Shown here: positions 27,187-35,881 of the stretch, in pieces
Position numbering within the stretch: the first letter of the stretch is position 1
How the letters are laid out: each line of letters opens with the position of its first letter
NCBI GenBank assembly: GCA_016916535.1
Contig: CP070276.1
Coordinates: forward strand, 1,054,001 to 1,118,000
Length of the DNA stretch: 64,000 bases
Reading direction: 5' to 3'
Source of the DNA: Dysgonomonadaceae bacterium zrk40
Lineage (GTDB): Bacteria; Bacteroidota; Bacteroidia; Bacteroidales; Dysgonomonadaceae
Position numbers and translations under genes: made by a program
Notes under the pieces: generated by a model
What the model was told of the DNA's origin: nothing
Seen by the model: the letters and a program-made list of their open reading frames with translations, nothing else
Database searches by the model: none

Positions 27187-28086
27187 TCATTTATTCATTT
27201 TGTCGAACATCACGATCAGCCGTTCCAGCTCCTCAGGTGTGTGAAACGGGATGGTGATTTTTCCTTTCCCGCTCTTGTTGCAGGTAAACTGGACATCGGT
27301 ACGGAAATAGGTGGAGAGGTGCTGCTTCAATGCATCAAACTCACCATCCTGCATCTGCCGGGAGAGACGATCTCCTGAACTTCTCTTTCTGCTTGACTTC
27401 GGTTTGACGCTGTCAGCATCACTCTTCTCCCGTACCATCATCTCTACCTTGCGTACAGAAAGGCCCTCTTCGATAATGTTGTTGTAAATGGCCAACTGTG
27501 TCACCGGATCATCAATGGTGACCAGTGCACGGGCATGCCCCATTTCTATTTTCTTGTCCTTGACACCCATCTGCACTTCGGCAGGGAGTTTCAACAAACG
27601 CAGATAGTTAGTCACCGTGGCTCTTTTCTTGCCCACCCGTTCGCTTAATTGCTCCTGCGTGAGGGAGAGGGTTTTGATGAGGGTCTGGTATGCCAGGGCT
27701 ATCTCTATTGAGTTAAGGTCTTCCCGTTGTATGTTCTCGATGAGCGCCATCTCCATGGTCTCATCTTCATCGGCAATCTTAATATACGCGGGAATGGAAT
27801 GGAGACCCGCCATCTGCGAAGCACGGTAGCGCCGCTCACCGGCAATGATTTGATAACTCTCTTCATCCAGTTTGCGTAGCGTGACAGGCTGGATCACACC
27901 AATGGAGCGGATAGAAGCAGCCAGCTCATTCAAACCCTCCTCGCTGAATGCCCTCCGCGGCTGATCGGGGTTGGGAATGATCTTGTCAAGTTCCACCTCA
28001 CTGATGGAAGATGAACCACTGGCCTCACTCTCATTGAAGGTGATCAGCGCGTCCAAACCTCTTCCTAATGCATTTTTTTTCGCCAT
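27187..28086 (-). CDS. parB: Chromosome-partitioning protein ParB
   Basis: Binds parS sites and, with CTP, spreads on DNA to load segregation proteins. The protein is 299 residues, with the N-terminal KKNALGRGLDALI, the conserved NPDQPRRAFSEEGLNEL, the GERRYRA box (CTP-binding region), a helix-turn-helix near EQLSERVGKKRATVTNYLRLLKL, and a C-terminal dimer domain. It lies 24 bp downstream of parA. I looked for the 16-bp parS consensus in the window and found no good match. Confidence 0.95.
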   Translation of the reverse strand: MAKKNALGRGLDALITFNESEASGSSSISEVELDKIIPNPDQPRRAFSEEGLNELAASIRSIGVIQPVTLRKLDEESYQIIAGERRYRASQMAGLHSIPAYIKIADEDETMEMALIENIQREDLNSIEIALAYQTLIKTLSLTQEQLSERVGKKRATVTNYLRLLKLPAEVQMGVKDKKIEMGHARALVTIDDPVTQLAIYNNIIEEGLSVRKVEMMVREKSDADSVKPKSSRKRSSGDRLSRQMQDGEFDALKQHLSTYFRTDVQFTCNKSGKGKITIPFHTPEELERLIVMFDKMNK

Positions 28087-28110
28087 CGTTCATCGGGTTA
28101 GGGTGCAAAG

Positions 28111-28875
28111 TTAGGATTTTTTTTCGATAAGCTCTTGTGCCAGCTGCATGTGGTTGATGGCTCCACGGGAACCGGCATCATACATCAATGCCGGTTTGGC
28201 ATGGCTTTGTGACTCGCTGAGAGTGATATTTCGCTGAATAACAGTGTTAAAAACCAACTCCTTGAAATGGTGTTTCACCTCCTCGTAGATCTGGTTGTGG
28301 AGGCGCAGGCGGGAGTCGTACATGGTGAGTACAAAACCCTCAATTTCCAATCGCCTGTTCAACTTCGACTTGATAATCTTGATGGTATTGAGCAACTTGC
28401 TTAACCCCTCCAGTGCAAAATATTCGCATTGAACCGGAATCATCACTGCGTCGGCTGCCGTGAGCGCATTTACCGTAATGATCCCCAGTGATGGAGAGCA
28501 GTCGATCAAAATGAAATCATAGGCATCGTTGAGCGGCAGCAACAGGTCGCGTAGTCTGCGTTCTCTGTTTTCCATCTGCACCATCTCCAGCTCTGCCCCA
28601 ACTAGGTTGATGTGCGAGGAGATGATGTCAATATGTTCAAACGGAGTATGGTGTACCGCCTCGCGTGGTGCGCACTTACCAATCAGTCCTTCATAGATTG
28701 TGTTTTTGACCTTCTTGATATCAATACCCAATCCGGAGGAGGCGTTCGCCTGCGGATCGGCATCCACAACAAGTACTTTTTTTTCCAGTGCGGCAAGAGA
28801 TGCCGCCAGGTTAATCGTGGTGGTTGTTTTCCCCACCCCTCCTTTTTGATTTGCCAGTGCGATGATCCTACCCAT
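28111..28875 (-). CDS. parA: Chromosome-partitioning ATPase ParA/Soj
   Basis: A 254-residue Walker-type ATPase with the deviant P-loop NQKGGVGKTTTTINLAASL, VVDADPQANAS (switch I) and ILIDCSPSLGIITVNAL. It acts with ParB in origin segregation. First gene of the parA-parB-DUF5683-transglycosylase operon. The 193-bp gap upstream to the KamA gene holds no ORF and no clear TAnnTTTG box. Confidence 0.96.
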   Translation of the reverse strand: MGRIIALANQKGGVGKTTTTINLAASLAALEKKVLVVDADPQANASSGLGIDIKKVKNTIYEGLIGKCAPREAVHHTPFEHIDIISSHINLVGAELEMVQMENRERRLRDLLLPLNDAYDFILIDCSPSLGIITVNALTAADAVMIPVQCEYFALEGLSKLLNTIKIIKSKLNRRLEIEGFVLTMYDSRLRLHNQIYEEVKHHFKELVFNTVIQRNITLSESQSHAKPALMYDAGSRGAINHMQLAQELIEKKS

Positions 28876-29068
28876 ATATCCTCATTTACAGCCACCTATC
28901 TTTTCTCATCACAGAAAAGAGAAAGAATACCGAATCAATGAAACACGGCACTTCCCCAAGGGCTTTTTGAAGGGGCAAAATAAGCAATAATTCAAATAAT
29001 ACTGTGTTAATTAATGAAAAGGTTCGCTATTTTGTTGATAAATCAGAAAAGTGGCTGTCATTCTCCCA

Positions 29069-30400
29069 CTACTCCCACAAAAAATCAGTGTCCTTACCGT
29101 GCCGACCCAGCAAGTTATCCTTTTCAAAGAAAAACTGCTCTTCACCAAATGCAGGCACCAATTCATCAAACCAGGTGGCTTTCTTGTCATATTTCGCAAA
29201 AAATGGAATATCTACCAGATTTGGATTGCGACACTGAATGAAACGCAGAACAAAGACCTTTTCACCTTGCACCTCGGTTACGCCCAATATTTGAATCTTA
29301 CCGGGGTTGGCACTCATGCTCGGACCCCGCACCGTTCGTGCCACACCGCTCACGTTGCGATAAGCCTTGCGGAAGATCTTCCAGGCCTTCTCCAGTGGCA
29401 CATCAAAGAATGCCTTTGATCCTGTATCACGCGCCACAAACATATAGTAGGGAATCAATCCGAGGTTGACCTGATCTCTCCACATCGTGGCCCACAACTG
29501 AGAATCATCGTTTATATGACGCAGCAGGGGCGACTGTGTCCTGATTTGAGCACCTGTGTTGCGGATTCGATCAATTGCCTGCTTTACAGCATCGGTTGAG
29601 AGCTCCACGGGATGATTGAAATGGGCCTGAAACGCGAGGTGCTTACCCGCCTTGGTCACCTTCTCGAAGAGTCGCATCAAATCGTCGGCATCCTTGTCGG
29701 TAAGAAATCGATAGGGCCAATAGCCAAGTGTTTTAGATCCGATTCGGATGGTACGGATATGCTCATATTCCTTTGTCAACAAAGGCTCTATATAAGCAGC
29801 CATGATATTTGTTTTGGCAGTAAGGGGATCACCGCCGGTAAAGAGTACATCTGACACCTTGGTATGCTTCTTCAGATAACGGTGCAACAGATCGGCCTCC
29901 TTCATGGCAAATTTCAACTCGTTCATGCCGGAGAACTGTGGCCAACGAAAGCAAAAGGTGCAATAGGCATGACAGGTCTGCCCCTGGCTGGGAAAGAATA
30001 GTACCGTTTCACGATACTTATGCTGCATGCCATGCAACTTGATACCATCAATTGAGGGTACGTTGTGCTCTTGTCCCGCAGGATTGGGGTTCAGTTTGAG
30101 ACGGATTTCATGTACCCGCTTCTTCAACCCGGCCTCATCATTGTTGTCGAGCAGTTTCTTCACTTGTTCGTAATGAGACTTGGAGAGCATCTCCTTGCGG
30201 GGGAAGGTAAGCGTGAAGATAGGATCGTTGGGTACGTTATCCCAGTTAATCAGCTCCTCTACCACATAATTGTTCGACTTGAAAGGCAACACCTGACCCA
30301 CTACCCTGATGGCCTCACGTTCCTCTTCAGTGAGCCTCTGCAACTGAGGCAGGTCGTTGTAGTTGCGAAGAATAAAATTCCTGTATTTCCGGGTTTCCAT
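29069..30400 (-). CDS. KamA-family radical SAM aminomutase-like protein
   Basis: A radical SAM and PLP protein related to lysine 2,3-aminomutase, 443 residues. The iron-sulphur motif C-x3-C-x2-C is visible in CHAYCTFCFRWP, followed by VLFTGGDPL. The Lys expected to hold PLP lies in SMSANPGKIQILG; classical KamA has PGGGGK there, so this is a divergent subgroup. No kamDE or other lysine-fermentation genes are adjacent. Activity could be lysine or another amino acid; the call is at family level. Confidence 0.8.
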   Translation of the reverse strand: METRKYRNFILRNYNDLPQLQRLTEEEREAIRVVGQVLPFKSNNYVVEELINWDNVPNDPIFTLTFPRKEMLSKSHYEQVKKLLDNNDEAGLKKRVHEIRLKLNPNPAGQEHNVPSIDGIKLHGMQHKYRETVLFFPSQGQTCHAYCTFCFRWPQFSGMNELKFAMKEADLLHRYLKKHTKVSDVLFTGGDPLTAKTNIMAAYIEPLLTKEYEHIRTIRIGSKTLGYWPYRFLTDKDADDLMRLFEKVTKAGKHLAFQAHFNHPVELSTDAVKQAIDRIRNTGAQIRTQSPLLRHINDDSQLWATMWRDQVNLGLIPYYMFVARDTGSKAFFDVPLEKAWKIFRKAYRNVSGVARTVRGPSMSANPGKIQILGVTEVQGEKVFVLRFIQCRNPNLVDIPFFAKYDKKATWFDELVPAFGEEQFFFEKDNLLGRHGKDTDFLWE

Positions 30401-30640
30401 ATTGAATCGTTCTTATGTTAGTTGATGAACCACAGGAGATGAAAGTAAATCCAGCCAGAAAAGTATGGGCAAAGAATAGAGATGCAGTTCAGAAAAACAA
30501 AAATAGTAAAAACCTATCAAAAAGACAAATTATCATGATTGCCAATTATGAATTTAGCATAAAAATAAACAGATTGATTGAATTCATCTCTGAACAAAAG
30601 ATTTTTTTCAGAAATCAGTTCTATTTACAAATATAATGAT
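30401..30640. other. Gene-free stretch upstream of the arginine operon promoter
   Basis: An AT-rich region between the divergent KamA gene and the arginine promoter. It contains no convincing ORF, RNA gene or terminator that I can see. Confidence 0.6.
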
Positions 30641-30648
30641 TACTTTTG
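30641..30648 (+). promoter_or_regulatory. -7 box of the arginine operon
   Basis: TACTTTTG matches TAnnTTTG. It lies 168 bp before the first operon gene, leaving a leader of roughly 160 nt. Confidence 0.55.
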
Positions 30649-30656
30649 CCTCCCAA

Positions 30657-30673
30657 TGAGTATGGTATATTCA
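30657..30673 (+). promoter_or_regulatory. Candidate ArgR/AhrC operator
   Basis: TGAGTATGGTATATTCA is an imperfect 17-bp palindrome (TGA-TAT-ATA-TCA arms) similar to ARG boxes, whose core is TGAATWWWWATTCA. It covers the expected transcription start, 9 bp after the -7 box, an ideal place for repression by arginine-bound ArgR. Confidence 0.5.
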
Positions 30674-30705
30674 CATAGACACTCCCGCAAAGCTAACGAC
30701 CTGGT

Positions 30706-30779
30706 CCGACGATGCTTTTAACAAATGCAGGCAATCCTATGCCTGTAGTTCTCTCGCTTTATACGTCGGTCTTTCGGCG
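30706..30779 (+). promoter_or_regulatory. Structured leader of the arginine operon
   Basis: CCGACG (30706-30711) can pair with CGTCGG (30764-30769), enclosing a hairpin CAGGCA / TGCCTG (30728-30745). Alternatively CGTCG (30764-30768) pairs with CGGCG at 30775-30779. The two outer options exclude each other, as in attenuators. The T run (near 30799-30807) is about 20 nt beyond, so simple termination is not assured. Confidence 0.3.
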
Positions 30780-30815
30780 TCAATCAACAACCATTTAATT
30801 TTTTTTTGTTTTAGG

Positions 30816-31433
30816 ATGAATGTAGAAATTCATATAGCCAACAGCAGCTACATAGGGTACGCGCAGGAGATCTGCGACCTCATATACGAATCGGCACAAG
30901 CCCGGGGCACTGGTATTGCCCGGCGCAGTGCCGAATATGTGGCTGAAAAAATTGATGCCGGAAAAGCAGTGATTGCCCTTGACGGAGAACGCCTTGTGGG
31001 ATTTGCCTATATTGAGACTTTCAGCCACCAGCGATTCGTGGCTAACTCGGGATTGGTGGTCCATCCCGACTATCGGAACCAGGGGCTGGCAAAAAAGATC
31101 AAAAGAAGGATCTTCGATTTATCGCGCAAGCTGTACCCCAACGCCAAGATCTTCAGTATCACCACCGGTCTTGCGGTGATGAAGATGAATACCGAATTGG
31201 GATTTAAGCCGGTCACCTTTTCCGAGCTGACCGACGATGCAGAATTCTGGAAGGGTTGTCAGGGATGTCGCAACTATGACATCCTACAGCGCAACAGCCA
31301 CAAGATGTGCCTTTGCACTGGTTTGCTCTTTGACCCCAAGGCAAAACCCGTGCAGGAGGCGAGTCCCTTTGCCAAAAAAGTGGTCAAACCGGTTATAAAG
31401 ACGAGGAAAACAAATAAAATGTTTAAGAAATGA
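30816..31433 (+). CDS. GNAT N-acyltransferase, candidate ArgA-like glutamate N-acyltransferase
   Basis: First gene of the arginine operon, 205 residues. It is a GNAT-fold acyltransferase with the acyl-CoA-binding segment VVHPDYRNQGLAKKIKRRIF (Q/R-x-x-G-x-G/A type) and a Cys-rich C-terminal part (GCQGCRNYDI, MCLCTG). It occupies the place of the N-acylglutamate synthase that starts the pathway; given the succinyl-type carbamoyltransferase downstream, succinyl-CoA may be the donor. That is inference. The stop overlaps argG as ATGA. Confidence 0.75.
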   Translation: MNVEIHIANSSYIGYAQEICDLIYESAQARGTGIARRSAEYVAEKIDAGKAVIALDGERLVGFAYIETFSHQRFVANSGLVVHPDYRNQGLAKKIKRRIFDLSRKLYPNAKIFSITTGLAVMKMNTELGFKPVTFSELTDDAEFWKGCQGCRNYDILQRNSHKMCLCTGLLFDPKAKPVQEASPFAKKVVKPVIKTRKTNKMFKK

Positions 31434-32626
31434 AGGAAAAAGTAGTATTGGCATTCAGCGGCGGTCTCGACACGTCGTTTTGTGTACCCTGGCTGATGAA
31501 TGAGAAAGGGCTGGATGTGCACACCGTGATTGTAAACACCGGCGGGTTCTCTGCCGAAGAGGCGAAACAGATTGAAGAGCGTGCCCTCACGCTGGGTGCT
31601 GCCTCACATACCTGCATCGACGCCGTGGATGATTACTATGCCCGCGGAATCAAATACCTGATATTCGGCAATGTGTTAAAAAATAACACCTACCCCCTCT
31701 CGGTTAGTTCTGAACGATTCTTTCAGGCAATGGCAGTGCTGGATCACGTAAAGAAGGTAGGTGCAGAATACGTGGCACATGGCAGCACCGGCGCCGGCAA
31801 CGACCAGGTGCGCTTCGATCTGGTATTCGAAGTACTGGCACCCGAGGTGATGATTCTGGCTCCCATCCGGGAGCTGGCGCTGTCGCGCCAGCAGGAGATT
31901 GATTACCTCAAGGAGAAAGGATTTGATTTCTCCTGGGAGAAATCGAAATACTCCATCAACCAGGGTATCTGGGGCACTAGCGTGGGAGGCGTGGAGACAT
32001 TGAAATCTTCCGGCGTGCTGCCTGAAGAGGCTTACCCTTCACAGGTGACAGCCGGTGGGGCGGAACGCATCACCATCGGATTTGCAAAAGGGGAACCGGT
32101 GTCGTTCAACGGTGAAAAGATGAACCCTGTTGCACTGATACACCATTTACATAAGGTAGCATCTAAATATGGCATCGGTCGCGATGTGCATGTGGGTGAC
32201 ACCATCATCGGCACAAAAGGAAGGGTGGCTTTTGAAGCACCGGCTCCGCTGATCATCGTGAAGGCACACCACCTGCTTGAGAAGCATGTGCTCACAAAGC
32301 AGCAGCTCTATTGGAAGGATCAGCTTTCCAACTGGTATGGACAGCTGATGCACGAGGCACAATACCTTGAGCCGGTGATGCGCAACATCGAAACCTTCCT
32401 CACCGATACTCAGCAATTTGTGACCGGCGAGGTGCAGATAGAGTTGCGGCCCTACCACTTTGCGGTGTTGGGTTGCACCAGCGACCATGACCTGATGAGT
32501 TCCCGTTTTGGTGAGTATGGCGAATCGAACAAATCATTCTCCGGACAGGATGTGGTGGGCTTCACCAGGGTGACCGCCAATCCGCTGAAAATTTACTATA
32601 CCATCCACGATCATGATCAGAGTTAG
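31430..32626 (+). CDS. argG: Argininosuccinate synthase
   Basis: Joins citrulline and aspartate using ATP. The 398-residue protein has the PP-loop motif AFSGGLDTSFCVPWL at the N-terminus, AHGSTGAGNDQVRFDL and the GIWGTSVGGVE segment. The sequence is of the Bacteroidetes argG type, somewhat divergent from E. coli. Overlaps the GNAT gene upstream and argC downstream (14 bp). Confidence 0.95.
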   Translation: MKEKVVLAFSGGLDTSFCVPWLMNEKGLDVHTVIVNTGGFSAEEAKQIEERALTLGAASHTCIDAVDDYYARGIKYLIFGNVLKNNTYPLSVSSERFFQAMAVLDHVKKVGAEYVAHGSTGAGNDQVRFDLVFEVLAPEVMILAPIRELALSRQQEIDYLKEKGFDFSWEKSKYSINQGIWGTSVGGVETLKSSGVLPEEAYPSQVTAGGAERITIGFAKGEPVSFNGEKMNPVALIHHLHKVASKYGIGRDVHVGDTIIGTKGRVAFEAPAPLIIVKAHHLLEKHVLTKQQLYWKDQLSNWYGQLMHEAQYLEPVMRNIETFLTDTQQFVTGEVQIELRPYHFAVLGCTSDHDLMSSRFGEYGESNKSFSGQDVVGFTRVTANPLKIYYTIHDHDQS

Positions 32627-33587
32627 CATAGCAGGCGGAACGGGATACACGGCAGGAGAGCTGTTGCGTATCCTGCTGCGTCACCCACAGGTAGAAATAG
32701 AATCAGTGATCAGCACCACCTCTGTAGGGATACCGGTAGCCGAGGTGCACCGGGACCTGCTGGGGGAAACCGATCTGATTTTCACTGAAACATTCAACCA
32801 TCCCGATGTGATCTTCCTTTGCCTTGGCCACGGTCTCTCGCGTAATTTCCTTGAAAAAAACCAACTTCCGCAGGGTTGTAAGGTCATCGACCTGGGCAAT
32901 GACTTCCGCAATGAACCTGTTTTTGAAGGGAAGGAGTTCATTTTCGGGCTGTGCGAACTAAACAGGGAAAAGATCCGCAATACAGACCAAGTGGCCAACC
33001 CGGGATGTTTTGCCACCTCCATCATGCTGGCACTACTGCCCCTGGCTGCTGAGAACCTGCTGAAAGAGGAGATCCACGTGCATGCCATCACCGGCTCTAC
33101 CGGTGCCGGCAAGAAACCGGGGGAAACCACCCATTTCAGCTATCGCGACAACAACCTGTCGGTTTACAAGCCTTTCACGCACCAGCACCTGGAAGAGATC
33201 GGCAATACATTGATGGCAGCCGGGAGCAGCAATCTGCCACAGATCAATTTTGTGCCGATGCGTGGCGATTTCACCCGCGGCATCTTTGCCAGCGTCTACA
33301 CCAAATGGATGGGCACGATGTCGGGAAAGGAGATGATTGAACGATACAAGGCATACTATGCTTCTTCACCCTTCGTCTTTGTTTCTGATAAGAGCATCAG
33401 CCTGAAAGAGGTGGTGAACAGCAACAAAGGACTGCTGCACATAGATTTTCACAACGGATACATCCACATCACCTCCATCATCGACAACCTGGTGAAAGGA
33501 GCCTCCGGACAGGCGGTGCAGAACATGAACCTGATGTTCGGGCTGGATGAAACAATTGGGCTGAAACTGAAAGGAACAGCATTTTAA
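32613..33587 (+). CDS. argC: N-acyl-gamma-glutamyl-phosphate reductase
   Basis: NADPH-dependent reduction of N-acylglutamyl phosphate to the semialdehyde. The protein has 324 residues, with GGTGYTAGELLRIL (nucleotide binding) at the N-terminus and the catalytic Cys in NPGCFATSI. The N-acyl group is probably succinyl in this organism, judged from argF'. Overlaps argG; the 97-bp gap to argD contains AT-rich simple words (gaatcaacgaatcaac) and no gene. Confidence 0.95.
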   Translation: MIRVSIAGGTGYTAGELLRILLRHPQVEIESVISTTSVGIPVAEVHRDLLGETDLIFTETFNHPDVIFLCLGHGLSRNFLEKNQLPQGCKVIDLGNDFRNEPVFEGKEFIFGLCELNREKIRNTDQVANPGCFATSIMLALLPLAAENLLKEEIHVHAITGSTGAGKKPGETTHFSYRDNNLSVYKPFTHQHLEEIGNTLMAAGSSNLPQINFVPMRGDFTRGIFASVYTKWMGTMSGKEMIERYKAYYASSPFVFVSDKSISLKEVVNSNKGLLHIDFHNGYIHITSIIDNLVKGASGQAVQNMNLMFGLDETIGLKLKGTAF

Positions 33588-33684
33588 AGACATTCAGACA
33601 GATGGGTGTGAAGCTATGAGAATGTGAGGACTGGGCAACTTTCAATCGAGGCTTCAGAGAATCAACGAATCAACAAATCAGCAT

Positions 33685-34827
33685 ATGAGACTTTTCGATG
33701 TGTACAGCTTATGGGATATTGAACCGGTAAAGGGGAACGGATGCCGGGTTTGGGATAAAAACGGTACGGAGTACCTTGATCTCTATGGTGGTCATGCAGT
33801 GATCTCAATAGGACACTCACACCCCCGACAGGTAGAGGCGTTGCAAAAACAGGTCGCTAAGCTTGGGTTCTACTCCAATTCGGTACAGAACTCACTGCAG
33901 CTGGAACTGGCTGAGAAACTGGGTGAACTGAGCGGCTACCCGGACTACTCCCTCTTTCTCTGTAACTCAGGAGCCGAAGCAAACGAGAATGCATTGAAGC
34001 TGGCCTCATTCCACACCGGAAGGAGTCGGGTGATCGCATTCAGTGAAGCATTCCACGGCCGCACCTCCGGTGCTGTGGCGGTGACAGACAACCCGGCAAT
34101 ACAAGCCCCCTTTAACAAGGGACACCAGGTGACCTTCCTGCCATTGAACAACCCGGAAGTTGTGGGACAAGAGTTGCAAAAAGGAGATGTGGCAGCGGTA
34201 CTGATTGAGGGAATACAAGGTGTTGCGGGCATTTATACTCCCGACAATACTTTTCTGAAGGCTTTGCGCGAACTTTGCAGCCTTTATGCAACTCCGTTGA
34301 TTCTCGATGAGATTCAATCGGGATATGGTCGTACCGGTGATTTCTTCGCCCACCAGGCTGCCGGCATCCGGCCAGACATCATTACCACAGCCAAAGGGAT
34401 GGGCAATGGCTTCCCTATCGGAGGAGTGTTGATATCACCTCATTTCGAAGCCAAAAAAGGAATGCTGGGGACCACCTTCGGCGGCAATCACCTGGCCTGT
34501 GTAGCCGCAATCGCGGTGCTTGACGTGATGAAGGAGGAGTCTTTGATGGCAAATGCCCGGAAAACAGGTGATCACCTTATGAAGGAAATCTCCAGGCTGG
34601 AAGGGATTACAGAGATTCGCGGCCGGGGACTGATGATCGGAATATCATTTCAACCTCATCTTTCTGGGATCAGGAACGAGCTGCTCTTCCGCCACCATAT
34701 CTTTACCGGAGGTGCAAAGAACAATGTGATGCGGTTGCTGCCCCCACTGTCCATCACAAAGGCAGAAGCGAATCAATTTCTGGCAGCGCTGCGGGAATCA
34801 ATCGAGGCTACAGTGAAATCAATCTGA
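33685..34827 (+). CDS. argD: N-acylornithine aminotransferase
   Basis: PLP aminotransferase (class III) that makes N-acylornithine from the semialdehyde and glutamate. 380 residues with the NSGAEANENALKLA motif, LILDEIQSGYGRTG and the PLP Lys in TTAKGMGNGFPIGG. It lies between argC and argF' in the operon. Whether it prefers the acetyl or succinyl substrate is not visible. Confidence 0.94.
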   Translation: MRLFDVYSLWDIEPVKGNGCRVWDKNGTEYLDLYGGHAVISIGHSHPRQVEALQKQVAKLGFYSNSVQNSLQLELAEKLGELSGYPDYSLFLCNSGAEANENALKLASFHTGRSRVIAFSEAFHGRTSGAVAVTDNPAIQAPFNKGHQVTFLPLNNPEVVGQELQKGDVAAVLIEGIQGVAGIYTPDNTFLKALRELCSLYATPLILDEIQSGYGRTGDFFAHQAAGIRPDIITTAKGMGNGFPIGGVLISPHFEAKKGMLGTTFGGNHLACVAAIAVLDVMKEESLMANARKTGDHLMKEISRLEGITEIRGRGLMIGISFQPHLSGIRNELLFRHHIFTGGAKNNVMRLLPPLSITKAEANQFLAALRESIEATVKSI

Positions 34828-34853
34828 TGAATCGAAACAATAAAAAGAGGTAT

Positions 34854-35807
34854 ATGAAACATTTTACTTCCGTACAGGATATCGGAGACCTGCAACAGGC
34901 GCTGGAAAAAGCAAGATTTGTAAAGGAGAACCCATTTGCCGATCAGGCACTGGGACGCAACAAAACCCTGATGCTGATTTTCTTCAATTCAAGCCTTCGC
35001 ACACGACTGAGTACCCAGAAAGCAGGTATGAATCTGGGCATGAACGTGATGGTGCTCGACATCAACCAGGGTGCCTGGAAGCTGGAAACAGAAAGAGGCG
35101 TGGTGATGGATGGCGATAAGCCGGAGCACATCCTGGAAGCAATACCGGTGATGGGTTCCTATTGCGATGTCATCGGTGTCCGCTCATTCGCCCAGTTCGA
35201 GAACAAGGAAGACGACTACAACGAAGTGATTCTGAATCAATTCATTCGTTACTCCGGTAAACCTGTGTTCAGCATGGAGGCGGCGACACGCCATCCGCTG
35301 CAAAGCTTTGCCGACCTGATCACCATCGAGGAGCACAAAAGGAATGAGCGCCCCAAGGTGGTACTCACCTGGGCACCTCATCCACGCGCACTGCCACAGG
35401 CGGTACCCAACTCATTTGCCGAATGGATGAATGCTGCAGACTATGAGTTTGTGATTACTCACCCGAAGGGATATGAACTGGATCCTCAATTTGTGGGTAA
35501 TGCAACGGTAGAGTATGACAAAGTGAAAGCCTACCGGAATGCAGATTTCATCTACGCGAAGAACTGGGCCGCATACAGTGATCCGAACTACGGCAAGGTG
35601 CTCTCCACCGACCGCTCCTGGACGGTTGATGGATCCAAGATGGCTTTGACAAACGATGCCTGGTTCATGCACTGTCTCCCTGTTCGACGCAACATGATTG
35701 TCACCGACGAGGTGATTGAGAGTCAACACTCCATCGTAATCCCGGAGGCAGCCAACAGGGTGGTATCGGCACAAACCGTACTCAAGGAAATCCTTCTGTC
35801 CATCTAA
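34854..35807 (+). CDS. argF': N-succinylornithine carbamoyltransferase
   Basis: Carbamoylates N-succinyl-L-ornithine; the Bacteroides fragilis enzyme is the known example. From ATG 34854 (MKHFTSVQDI) the protein has 317 residues, with the carbamoyl-phosphate loop FFNSSLRTRLSTQ and the HCLPVRRN motif. Residue 90 is Pro (in GDKPEHI). In the published comparison, Pro90 marks the succinyl enzyme and Glu92 the acetyl enzyme of Xanthomonas. The frame is open to 34827, but the numbering and family alignment favour 34854. It follows argD closely. Confidence 0.93.
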   Translation: MKHFTSVQDIGDLQQALEKARFVKENPFADQALGRNKTLMLIFFNSSLRTRLSTQKAGMNLGMNVMVLDINQGAWKLETERGVVMDGDKPEHILEAIPVMGSYCDVIGVRSFAQFENKEDDYNEVILNQFIRYSGKPVFSMEAATRHPLQSFADLITIEEHKRNERPKVVLTWAPHPRALPQAVPNSFAEWMNAADYEFVITHPKGYELDPQFVGNATVEYDKVKAYRNADFIYAKNWAAYSDPNYGKVLSTDRSWTVDGSKMALTNDAWFMHCLPVRRNMIVTDEVIESQHSIVIPEAANRVVSAQTVLKEILLSI

Positions 35808-35881
35808 AATTTGTAACTGAGTAAGCTTGCAGTTTCAAAATAGTCAAAAGCTGACAGCTGAATGCTGATTGTAAAAAAAAC

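Noticed and set aside
27187-28875. A parS site near parAB
   Set aside because: No sequence close to TGTTTCACGTGAAACA was found; partial matches such as GTTTCAC do not form the palindrome.
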